Origin: Candidatus Achromatium palustre
Lineage (GTDB): Bacteria > Pseudomonadota > Gammaproteobacteria > Chromatiales > Chromatiaceae
Direction: 5' to 3'
NCBI GenBank assembly: GCA_001044195.1
Contig: LFCU01000088.1
Span: 1 to 32,341 of the forward strand
DNA: 32,341 nt
Part shown: positions 13,304-20,498 of the stretch, in pieces
Numbering within the stretch: position 1 is the stretch's first letter
Layout: each line of letters opens with the position of its first letter
Notes under the pieces: model-generated
Seen by the model: the letters and a program-made list of their open reading frames with translations, nothing else
Told to the model about the DNA's origin: nothing
Databases searched by the model: none
Translations under genes and position numbers: made by a program

Positions 13304-14557
13304 ATGACCAATACCATCCCTTTTACCAAAGAACAATATAATGCGTTCGTAATAGATGACGATCCTGTTATCTTACAAATTATCGAACATTGCCTGGCTC
13401 GAGATGGGTTCAGTGTTACCACTGCTAAAACAGGCGAAGAGGCATTAAATCGGATTAAGAACTGGCATCCAGATTGTGTGGTTCTTGATATAATGATGCC
13501 TGGAATGGATGGCTTAGAGCTGTGTCGACGCTTGCGAGAAATGCCACACCTTACAAAAACTAAGATCGTAGTCATTACTGGAAAGACATACCAATCAGAT
13601 CGCCAAAATGCCATTGCCCTTGGTGCAGATGCGTTTATTAACAAACCAGTTCCAATCAAATCCTTTGGCAAACAGATACAACGCATTATAGAAGATAAAA
13701 TACATCTAACATTCTGGGGCATACGAGGCACCCTACCAGTACCCGGGTATAAAAGTGTAAGATATGGCGGAAATACCTCTTGTGTTAGTATAGAATTTTC
13801 GCGTGGGCCATTATTGATATTTGATGCTGGCACCGGAATAAAAGTATTATCAGATCAATTAGCAACTCGTAAACAAGCAAATTTAGATGTAAAGATCTTT
13901 ATTTCCCATCCCCATTGGGATCATATAAATGCTTTGCCTTTTTTTGCTCCACTTTATATACGTGGCAATAGTATTGAGATTTTTGGTCCATGTCAACGGC
14001 ATACATGTGTTGAAGATTATATACGCGAGCAGATGGATGGGGTGTATTTTCCAATTACGGCCCAAGAGTTTGGTGCTAGGGTTTCCTATACTAATTTGCG
14101 TGAGGAAATACTAGATATAGAACAGCGTATTAAAGTCAAGACGATGCTACTTAATCATCCAGGACATTGCTTAGGATATCGAGTCGAATATCAGGATAAT
14201 ATTATATGCTATATAACAGATAATGAATTATATCCAGAAAATAGTGGCCTCAGAGATCAAGGCTATATAGATAAACTTGAAAGCTTTATTCAAAAAGCTA
14301 CCATATTGATTATAGATGCAACATATACAGATCCTGAATATCCAGCACACATCAATTGGGGACATTCTCCTATAAGTGAGGTTGTAGGTTTAGCGCATCG
14401 AGCTAAAGTTGAAACTTTGTATTTATTCCATCACGATCCAGGTCAGGATGATGAAGCTATTGAGCATAAATTACAAGTAGCGCGTAATCAATTAATCGAG
14501 TTAAATTCAACCACTAAATGTCTGGCTCCTATTGAAGGTCATTTAGTGATTATCTAG
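13304..14557 (+). CDS. response-regulator receiver fused to metallo-beta-lactamase-fold hydrolase
   Basis: A 417-residue fusion. Receiver (about 12-130): acidic residues D18-D20, phospho-acceptor D62 (VVLDIMMPGMDG), T92 region (VVITGK) and K114 (INKPVP). From residue 134 it is an MBL-fold hydrolase of the type starting LTFWGIRGTLPVPG, then RYGGNTSC, with the HxHxDH motif H202-H204-D206-H207 (ISHPHWDHINALPFF), then NHPGHCLGYRVE, IDATYTDPEY, and a late FHHDPGQDD. All the metal ligands appear present, so the output is probably phosphorylation-controlled hydrolysis. Such domains act on phosphodiesters (PhnP-like); the substrate is unknown. The gene is divergent from tatD, with duplicated sequence between them. 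Confidence 0.85.
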   Translation: MTNTIPFTKEQYNAFVIDDDPVILQIIEHCLARDGFSVTTAKTGEEALNRIKNWHPDCVVLDIMMPGMDGLELCRRLREMPHLTKTKIVVITGKTYQSDRQNAIALGADAFINKPVPIKSFGKQIQRIIEDKIHLTFWGIRGTLPVPGYKSVRYGGNTSCVSIEFSRGPLLIFDAGTGIKVLSDQLATRKQANLDVKIFISHPHWDHINALPFFAPLYIRGNSIEIFGPCQRHTCVEDYIREQMDGVYFPITAQEFGARVSYTNLREEILDIEQRIKVKTMLLNHPGHCLGYRVEYQDNIICYITDNELYPENSGLRDQGYIDKLESFIQKATILIIDATYTDPEYPAHINWGHSPISEVVGLAHRAKVETLYLFHHDPGQDDEAIEHKLQVARNQLIELNSTTKCLAPIEGHLVII

Positions 14558-14588
14558 CATAAACACGCATTTTGACATTTTGATATAC

Positions 14589-14618
14589 TTGACTTATACG
14601 CATTACTTAAGCTACAGT
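14589..14618 (+). promoter_or_regulatory. possible sigma70 promoter
   Basis: TTGACT (14589-14594), an 18-base spacer and TACAGT (14613-14618) resemble a weak sigma70 promoter reading toward the small frame at 14683 and ispB. By eye only. Confidence 0.3.
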
Positions 14619-14682
14619 ATTTCTTAATAATACTTTTTTGTCACAAACACTAAATGTAATAACAATATTTTGAGGGAAAAAA

Positions 14683-14769
14683 ATGCTTAAACAAGCTGGT
14701 GTTGATGTTCTGGCTTGGCAACTTTTGTGGCGGCTTAAGCCGCTTTTTAAATATCCTGATGAACATTAA
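14683..14769 (+). CDS. possible 28-residue small protein or leader
   Basis: A 28-codon frame with a strong ribosome site (GAGGG, seven bases before the ATG). It encodes MLKQAGVDVLAWQLLWRLKP and ends LFKYPDEH. The two tryptophans and alternating hydrophobic/basic residues suggest an amphipathic helix. Inside it lies GCGGCTTAAGCCGC (14730-14743) followed by five Ts, a short terminator-like hairpin. This could be a leader peptide ahead of ispB (start 14921) or an independent small protein. It could also be the remnant of a larger gene. No family is recognised. The 60-codon frame overlapping it from 14699 has no ribosome site. Confidence 0.35.
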   Translation: MLKQAGVDVLAWQLLWRLKPLFKYPDEH

Positions 14770-14920
14770 GAGCCTTGACACAAGATATGGTACCAAGATT
14801 TTTGGGAATAATCAAAACGTATTATTAAGTGCAAGATGTGACCTTAAAAGGATAATATTACTTGACAACCTCAATCCGCCCATCTAGTATTTTAGATTTT
14901 TCAGCATTTTTATACGCTGC
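14770..14920. other. non-coding space upstream of ispB
   Basis: No gene, repeat or terminator stands out. A short imperfect palindrome (AGCATTTTTATACGCT, about 14902-14917) lies just before the ispB start, which has no clear ribosome site. Confidence 0.3.
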
Positions 14921-15889
14921 ATGAACCTTTCTGACATTAGGGAGCTAATCTTCAAAGATTTGCAAGCTGTAAATACTCTAATTTTACAAGCTCTTGCATC
15001 GGATGTGATCCTAATCAACCAAATTGGCCGCTATATTATACAAAGCGGTGGCAAACGCCTGCGTCCTATGGCGGTATTATTAGCAGCTCATGCCTGCGAT
15101 TATATGGGCACACGACATATAGATTTAGCTGCGATAATAGAGCTTATCCATACAGCTACATTATTGCATGACGATGTGGTTGATGCCTCAGAACTACGCC
15201 GCAATCAAGAAACCGCAAATGCCTTATGGGGCAATGAAGCAAGTGTCTTAGTAGGGGATTTCTTATATTCACGCGCTTTTGAAATGATGGTACATATAGG
15301 GCCAGTGCGGGTTATGGAAGTGTTCGCGCAGGCTACTAATAGGATTGCTGAGGGCGAAGTCTTGCAACTTTTAAATTGTAATAATCCCGATATTACTGAA
15401 GCTAGTTACCTTGAGGTAGTAGAACGCAAGACTGCGACATTATTTGAAGCAGGTACCCGTTTAGGGGCTGTCTTAGCAGGAAAAGCCAAAGGTCAGGAAG
15501 AAGCTATGGCACAATATGGAAAACATTTAGGAATTGCGTTTCAACTTACAGATGATATACTAGATTATAATTCTAATAATCCAGAGCTTGGCAAAAATGT
15601 AGGAGATGATTTGGCAGAAGGGAAGCCAACTTTACCTTTGATTCGAGCTATGGCAACTGGTAATTCCTCGCAATGCCAGATTATTCGTAATGCTATAGAG
15701 CGTAGTAATAGAGAACAGCTTAATATAATTTTAGAGACTATTGCAAATACAGATGCGATTGAATATGCTCAAAAAATAGCATCACAAGAAGCGCAGCAAG
15801 CGCGAGAGTCTCTAAAAAATATACCGCCATCACCTTATGTAGATGCCTTATTGTTTTTAGCAGATTTTGCAGTTGATCGTACCTATTAG
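14921..15889 (+). CDS. ispB: octaprenyl-diphosphate synthase-type polyprenyl synthetase
   Basis: A 322-residue trans-polyprenyl diphosphate synthase, which lengthens farnesyl diphosphate with isopentenyl units to make the ubiquinone side chain. Motifs: GGKRLRPM (43-50), the first aspartate-rich LLHDDVVD (D84, D85, D88), NEASVLVGDFLYSRAFEMM (105-123), and the second LTDDILDY (D211, D212, D215), followed by GKNVGDDLAEGKPTLPLI. The start MNLSDIRELIFKDLQAVN matches IspB of gammaproteobacteria. The usual neighbours rplU/rpmA (divergent in E. coli) are absent. The chain length of the product cannot be read from the sequence by eye. Its stop overlaps a tandem duplication leading into tRNA-Pro. Confidence 0.92.
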   Translation: MNLSDIRELIFKDLQAVNTLILQALASDVILINQIGRYIIQSGGKRLRPMAVLLAAHACDYMGTRHIDLAAIIELIHTATLLHDDVVDASELRRNQETANALWGNEASVLVGDFLYSRAFEMMVHIGPVRVMEVFAQATNRIAEGEVLQLLNCNNPDITEASYLEVVERKTATLFEAGTRLGAVLAGKAKGQEEAMAQYGKHLGIAFQLTDDILDYNSNNPELGKNVGDDLAEGKPTLPLIRAMATGNSSQCQIIRNAIERSNREQLNIILETIANTDAIEYAQKIASQEAQQARESLKNIPPSPYVDALLFLADFAVDRTY

Positions 15890-15980
15890 TAGGTGCGATT
15901 AGCACACAAAAAACTATCAAGATTACGGGGTGTAGGTGCGATTAGCCTTAGCGTAATCGCACAAAAAACTATCAAGATTA

Positions 15981-15990
<10 letters not shown>
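15889..15990. repeat. tandem duplication including the tRNA-Pro 5' end
   Basis: A unit beginning GTAGGTGCGATTAGC and ending ATTACGGGGTGTAG occurs at 15889-15935 and 15932-15990. The shared 31 bases (15905-15935 and 15960-15990) are identical at 55-base spacing and include the first ten bases of the tRNA. The second copy has an extra CTTAGCGTAATCG that makes a hairpin with GTGCGATTA. Copies join at GTAG. Confidence 0.85.
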
Positions 15991-16058
<68 letters not shown>

Positions 16059-16066
16059 TTACAAAT

Positions 16067-16100
16067 TATACGATTACCCTAATCGTATACAAATTTTTTT
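16067..16100 (+). terminator. probable intrinsic terminator after tRNA-Pro
   Basis: A 10-bp stem (TATACGATTA / TAATCGTATA) with a CCC loop is followed by CAAA and seven Ts. It ends eight bases before the serA ATG, so readthrough or a promoter overlapping it would have to feed serA. Confidence 0.55.
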
Positions 16101-16107
16101 AAAAACC

Positions 16108-17289
16108 ATGTACAAAATCCTAACTCTAAACAATATCGCTGTTGCTGGATTAGAACGTCTACCACGAGACAGTTACGAAATAAGCTCTGAAATCGTCCAT
16201 CCAGATGCGATACTCGTGCGATCTTTCAATATGCACGAAATAGACATCCCCAAAACAGTTAAAGCCATTGGTAGAGCTGGAGCTGGAGTTAATAACATCC
16301 CGGTAGACCAGCTTACTGCAAGAGGTATTCCAGTCTTTAACGCCCCAGGAGCCAATGCCAACGCCGTTAAAGAACTAGTACTAGCGGGTTTACTCATAGC
16401 CGCACGTAATATTGGACAAGCCTGGCAATTTGCCAAAGCGCAGGCTGGAGACGATACCACTATTCATAAAGCCGTAGAAAAAGGCAAAAAACAATTTGTA
16501 GGCTTTGAATTACCTAGTCGTACCATTGGAGTCATTGGCCTAGGAGCCATTGGAGTCCTCGTAGCCAATGCAGCCCATGCCTTGGGCATGAAAGTTATTG
16601 GTTATGACCCTACCATAACAGTAAAGCGAGCCTGGCAGCTTACTGCCGATGTGGAACAAGCTATTAGTGTAGACGACCTTTTAGCCAGAAGTGATTGTGT
16701 TACTTTCCATGTGCCACTTAATGATGAAACACGACACATGATCGACGCGAAACGCCTGAAACTAATGCGTCCTAATTCAGTACTACTTAATTTTGCCAGA
16801 CAAGGAATTATCGATGACCAAGCAGTAGTAGACGCACTTGATAATAAACATCTATATGCTTATGTGTGCGATTTTCCTAATAATCTCCTAAAAGACCATC
16901 CCAAAGTTATTACTTTGCCGCATATTGGGGCCTCTACAAAGGAAGCGGAAGCTAATTGCGCTGTGATGGTAGCAGAACAAGTTAGAGCCTATTTAGAAGA
17001 AGGCAATATAGAAAATTCCGTAAATTTTCCTGAAATTATCTTGCCAAAAAGCGCAGGTTATCGTATTGCCATTGTCAATGCCAATATCCCTAATATGGTA
17101 GCCAAGATTTCTACTGATTTAGGACAGACTGGGTTAAATATAAATGATCTGCTTAACAAATCTCGTAATGAAATTGCAGTAACTCTCATTGATACTGATA
17201 GTCCACCTCCTCAAGAAACGCTAGATCAAATATCCGCGATCCATGGAGTACTATCAGTACGCTGTCTAGGATGTGTTACACCAGAATGA
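16108..17289 (+). CDS. serA: D-3-phosphoglycerate dehydrogenase
   Basis: A 393-residue cytosolic NAD-dependent dehydrogenase making 3-phosphohydroxypyruvate, the first step of serine synthesis. The start MYKILTLNNIAVAGLERLPR is typical of the family; the frame continues upstream into the tRNA but that is not coding. The nucleotide fold has GLGAIG (144-149), the catalytic arginine is R231 (LLNFARQG) and the histidine H272 (LPHIGAS). The acid usually between them is D255 in YVCDFP, as in related short enzymes. Residues 318-388 form an ACT domain (RIAIVNANIPNMVAKI), usual for serine feedback. It overlaps pheA by ATGA. This serA-pheA pairing replaces the serC-pheA order of Pseudomonas. Confidence 0.9.
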   Translation: MYKILTLNNIAVAGLERLPRDSYEISSEIVHPDAILVRSFNMHEIDIPKTVKAIGRAGAGVNNIPVDQLTARGIPVFNAPGANANAVKELVLAGLLIAARNIGQAWQFAKAQAGDDTTIHKAVEKGKKQFVGFELPSRTIGVIGLGAIGVLVANAAHALGMKVIGYDPTITVKRAWQLTADVEQAISVDDLLARSDCVTFHVPLNDETRHMIDAKRLKLMRPNSVLLNFARQGIIDDQAVVDALDNKHLYAYVCDFPNNLLKDHPKVITLPHIGASTKEAEANCAVMVAEQVRAYLEEGNIENSVNFPEIILPKSAGYRIAIVNANIPNMVAKISTDLGQTGLNINDLLNKSRNEIAVTLIDTDSPPPQETLDQISAIHGVLSVRCLGCVTPE

Positions 17290-18386
17290 GTTCTATAAAT
17301 ACTGAACCTAAACTACAAAAAATTCGTATCGAAATAGACAGTTTAGATGCTCAGATATTACAGCTTATCAATCAACGAGCAGCTATAGCTCAAAAAGTAG
17401 CAAAGATAAAACATGAATACAATGCAAAGGCGGTTAGAATTTATCGCCCGGAACGTGAAGCGCAAATCTTGCATCGTCTCAAAACTAATAATCCCGGACC
17501 ATTAGATAATGACACTATAATACGGCTGTTCAAAGAGATTATATCCGCCTGTCTAGCCTTAGAACAGCCATTACGAGTTGCATATCTTGGCCCAGCTGGA
17601 ACCTTTACTCAAACCGCTACTTTAAAACACTTTGGACACGCTATAGATACGATACCAGTAGCAACCATACCAGATGTATTTCGGGATGTAGAATCTGGAG
17701 CCTGTCAATATGGGGTAGTACCAATAGAAAACTCTACAGAAGGTGTTATTAATCACACTTTAGACATGTTTATACGCTCACCATTGCGCATCTGCGGAGA
17801 AATATGTTTACGCATCCATCAACACCTCTTAAGCCATTGCGAATCATTCAACCAAATCAAACGGATTTATTCGCATCCCCAATCTTTTGCACAATGTCGT
17901 GGCTGGTTAGAGCGTCATTTGCCACAAGCAAAACATCTATCATCAGGCAGCAATGCCGAAGCAGTACGCCAAGTTGCCGAAGAAACCTGTGAAAATGCTG
18001 CAATTGCTGGAGAAGCGGCGGCTGAACTCTATAACGTAAACATCCTGGCTAGGAATCTTGAGGATGAACCTAGTAATACTACCCGCTTTTTAGTTATAGG
18101 AAACAATGAAGTACCTATTAGTGGTCGTGATAAAACTAGTTTACTGATGGCTTGCCAAAATGAAGTAGGTGGACTCCATGGATTGCTAGAACCTTTTGCA
18201 CAACAAGGTATTAGTATGACTCGTATTGAATCACGTCCCTCGCGTACCAGTCTTTGGGAATATGTATTTTTTGTAGACTTTGAAGGCCATAAAGATGATC
18301 CTAAAACTCAACAAGCCTTTGCGTTACTAAAACAACGGGCCAGTTTGCTTAAAGTGTTAGGTTCCTATCCAATAGCAGAAAATTAA
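17286..18386 (+). CDS. pheA: bifunctional chorismate mutase / prephenate dehydratase
   Basis: A 366-residue enzyme turning chorismate into phenylpyruvate. I start at the ATG overlapping the serA stop; a further ATG five codons upstream would sit in the serA end. Chorismate mutase (about 8-92): KIRIEIDSLDAQILQLINQR and YRPEREAQIL. Prephenate dehydratase (about 97-275): YLGPAGTFTQTA, VPIENSTEGVINHTLDMF, then an N-terminal part of the ACT region. The ACT domain (about 285-362) has the conserved ESRPSR of phenylalanine-regulated enzymes. There is a 13-base gap to hisC. Confidence 0.95.
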   Translation: MSSINTEPKLQKIRIEIDSLDAQILQLINQRAAIAQKVAKIKHEYNAKAVRIYRPEREAQILHRLKTNNPGPLDNDTIIRLFKEIISACLALEQPLRVAYLGPAGTFTQTATLKHFGHAIDTIPVATIPDVFRDVESGACQYGVVPIENSTEGVINHTLDMFIRSPLRICGEICLRIHQHLLSHCESFNQIKRIYSHPQSFAQCRGWLERHLPQAKHLSSGSNAEAVRQVAEETCENAAIAGEAAAELYNVNILARNLEDEPSNTTRFLVIGNNEVPISGRDKTSLLMACQNEVGGLHGLLEPFAQQGISMTRIESRPSRTSLWEYVFFVDFEGHKDDPKTQQAFALLKQRASLLKVLGSYPIAEN

Positions 18387-18399
18387 AATTCAAAACCAA

Positions 18400-19518
18400 A
18401 TGCGGCATACCAATAGTTTTCTCAATATAACCACTCCTGGAATACCTAAACTTACCCCTTATACACCAGGCAAGCCAATAGCGGAACTAGAACGTGAACT
18501 AGGCATCACCGAATCTATCAAACTAGCCTCGAATGAAAATCCCCTCCCAACAAGTCCTAAAGTTCTAGAAGCTATTCAAGCTCAATTACCCAATCTGGCG
18601 CGTTATCCAGATGGAAATGGATTTGTCTTACGCCAAGCCTTATCCATAAGGCACAATGTGAATCCTGATACCATCACACTTGGTAATGGTTCTAATGATG
18701 TTATAGATCTAATAGCCCGTACATTCTTGTATCAAAACACTGAAGCTATATTTTCGCAATATGCCTTTGCAGTTTATGCCATCTGTACACAAGCTACTGG
18801 TGCTAATGCGCAAATTGCTGCTAGCTTAAACTATGGCCATGATTTAGATAGGATGCTGAAATTAATAACTTCTAAGACTAGGGTTATATTTATAGCTAAT
18901 CCGAATAATCCTACTGGTACCTGGTTGCCTAAAACATCCTTGAAAACTTTTATGAAATCTGTACCAGAATCAGTCATAATAGTGATTGATGAAGCCTATT
19001 TTGAATATGTAACAGAACTGGAATATCCTGATGCTAGTCTATGGCTTGCAGAATTTCCCAATTTGATAGTAATCCGTACTTTTTCTAAGGCTTATGGATT
19101 GGCTGGATTGCGGGTAGGCTATGCCCTATCCAATCCAGAGATAGCAGAACTTTTAAATCGAGTACGCCAGCCATTTAATGTTAACAATCTAGCACAGTCT
19201 GCTGCAATAGCCGCTTTAAATGATCATGAACATTTAAAACAAACAGTACAGCTTAATACAGCAGGTATGGAGCAGTTAATTACTGGAATTGCCGATTTGG
19301 GAATTACCCATATCCCTTCTGTAGCTAATTTTATCACTATAGATCTAGGAGATCAAGAACAATCAGTAACACAGATTCATCAAGAATTGTTAAAATTGGG
19401 CTGTATTACCCGCCCTTTAACTGCATACAGTATGCCGAATTATTTACGAATTTCTATCGGTTTGCCTGAAGAAAATACCAGGTTTTTAAATGCTTTAAAA
19501 CAGGTACTCAACCAATGA
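18400..19518 (+). CDS. hisC: histidinol-phosphate / aromatic aminotransferase
   Basis: A 372-residue fold-type I PLP aminotransferase. Motifs: NENPLPTSPKVLEAI (45-59), LGNGSNDVIDLIART (94-108), NPNNPTGTWLP (167-177), IDEAYFEY (196-203) and the PLP lysine K230 in RTFSKAYGLAGLRVGYAL. The cluster order pheA-hisC-tyrA suggests it works at least partly in phenylalanine and tyrosine transamination, as the hisC2-type copies of Pseudomonas do. It also probably serves histidine synthesis, but no other his genes are in the window. Overlap with tyrA is 4 bases (ATGA). Confidence 0.9.
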   Translation: MRHTNSFLNITTPGIPKLTPYTPGKPIAELERELGITESIKLASNENPLPTSPKVLEAIQAQLPNLARYPDGNGFVLRQALSIRHNVNPDTITLGNGSNDVIDLIARTFLYQNTEAIFSQYAFAVYAICTQATGANAQIAASLNYGHDLDRMLKLITSKTRVIFIANPNNPTGTWLPKTSLKTFMKSVPESVIIVIDEAYFEYVTELEYPDASLWLAEFPNLIVIRTFSKAYGLAGLRVGYALSNPEIAELLNRVRQPFNVNNLAQSAAIAALNDHEHLKQTVQLNTAGMEQLITGIADLGITHIPSVANFITIDLGDQEQSVTQIHQELLKLGCITRPLTAYSMPNYLRISIGLPEENTRFLNALKQVLNQ

Positions 19519-20390
19519 TCGAACGCCTTACTATAATCGGTGTTGGTCTTATTGGTGGCTCCTTAGCAAGAGCACTGCGCAAAGTTGGAGCTGTTGGCGA
19601 GATTATTGGCTGTGGTCGTGGATGGCCCAATTTAGAACGTGCTTTAGCCTTAGGAGTCATTGATCATGCTACAGATGATCCAGTGCGTGCTGTACAAGGT
19701 GCGGATCTAGTATTTTTGGCAGTGCCTTTGGGAGCAATGGCCAATATTTTTAACAGTATTAAACATGCCTTAGCTGAACATACTATAATAACAGATGGTG
19801 GGAGTGTTAAGAGTAGTGTTATAGAAGATGCACAACGTAGTTTTGGCTTTGTCCCCAATAATATGGTACCAGGACATCCAGTTGCAGGCACTGAACACAG
19901 CGGTGTCGAAGCCTCTTTTGCCAGTCTTTATCAAAACAGTCGCGTTATTTTAACGCCGCTTGCAAATACTAATCCACAAGCTACCAACCTAGTTGAACGT
20001 ATGTGGCGGGCTTGTGGTGCTAATGTAATCTATATGAGTGCAGCCCATCATGATGGGATCTTAGCCGCTACTAGCCATCTACCTCATATGTTAGCATTTG
20101 GTTTAGTAGATTTATTAGCAAATATGCAGGATAATAATGAGATCTTTCGATATGCAGCTGGTGGTTTTAGGGATTTTAGTCGTATCGCCTCTAGTAATCC
20201 TTTGATGTGGCGAGATATATGTCTTGCTAATAATGATGCTCTGCGTGTAACATTGCAAAAATTTATTGAAGAATTACATAATTTAACAGATGCCTTAGGG
20301 GATCCATCTGGAACGCAATTATTAGACATATTTACTCGTGCTAAAACTGCACGAGATCATTATTTGGAGCAGTTATCGGATGAACCGTAA
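19515..20390 (+). CDS. tyrA: prephenate (cyclohexadienyl) dehydrogenase
   Basis: A 291-residue NAD(P)-dependent enzyme making 4-hydroxyphenylpyruvate (or tyrosine from arogenate). N-terminal dinucleotide fold IIGVGLIGGSLARALRKVG. The active-site region has DGGSVKSSVIEDA, then MVPGHPVAGTEHSGVEAS with the catalytic histidine. The helical C-terminal half has ATSHLPHMLAFGLVDLL and GFRDFSRIASSNPLMWRDI. It is a monofunctional type without chorismate mutase or ACT. aroA, often next in gammaproteobacteria, is absent; 108 bases later comes mrcA. Overlaps hisC, so co-transcribed. Confidence 0.93.
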   Translation: MIERLTIIGVGLIGGSLARALRKVGAVGEIIGCGRGWPNLERALALGVIDHATDDPVRAVQGADLVFLAVPLGAMANIFNSIKHALAEHTIITDGGSVKSSVIEDAQRSFGFVPNNMVPGHPVAGTEHSGVEASFASLYQNSRVILTPLANTNPQATNLVERMWRACGANVIYMSAAHHDGILAATSHLPHMLAFGLVDLLANMQDNNEIFRYAAGGFRDFSRIASSNPLMWRDICLANNDALRVTLQKFIEELHNLTDALGDPSGTQLLDIFTRAKTARDHYLEQLSDEP

Positions 20391-20498
20391 CCATAAAACA
20401 TTTTTCGTGGTGTGGTAGGGATTTTAAGGCAGTTCGGCACTAGATGCAATTAAACAATATTAGATAATTATAGGAACGGTTTTTTAGGATAATTACTG

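Noticed and set aside
14699-14887. 62-codon frame upstream of ispB
   Set aside because: No ribosome site; overlaps a better supported small frame in another phase.
19664-19891. Antisense frame in tyrA and similar frames opposite pntAB, mrcA and ispB
   Set aside because: They mirror well-supported genes and show no family features or ribosome sites.
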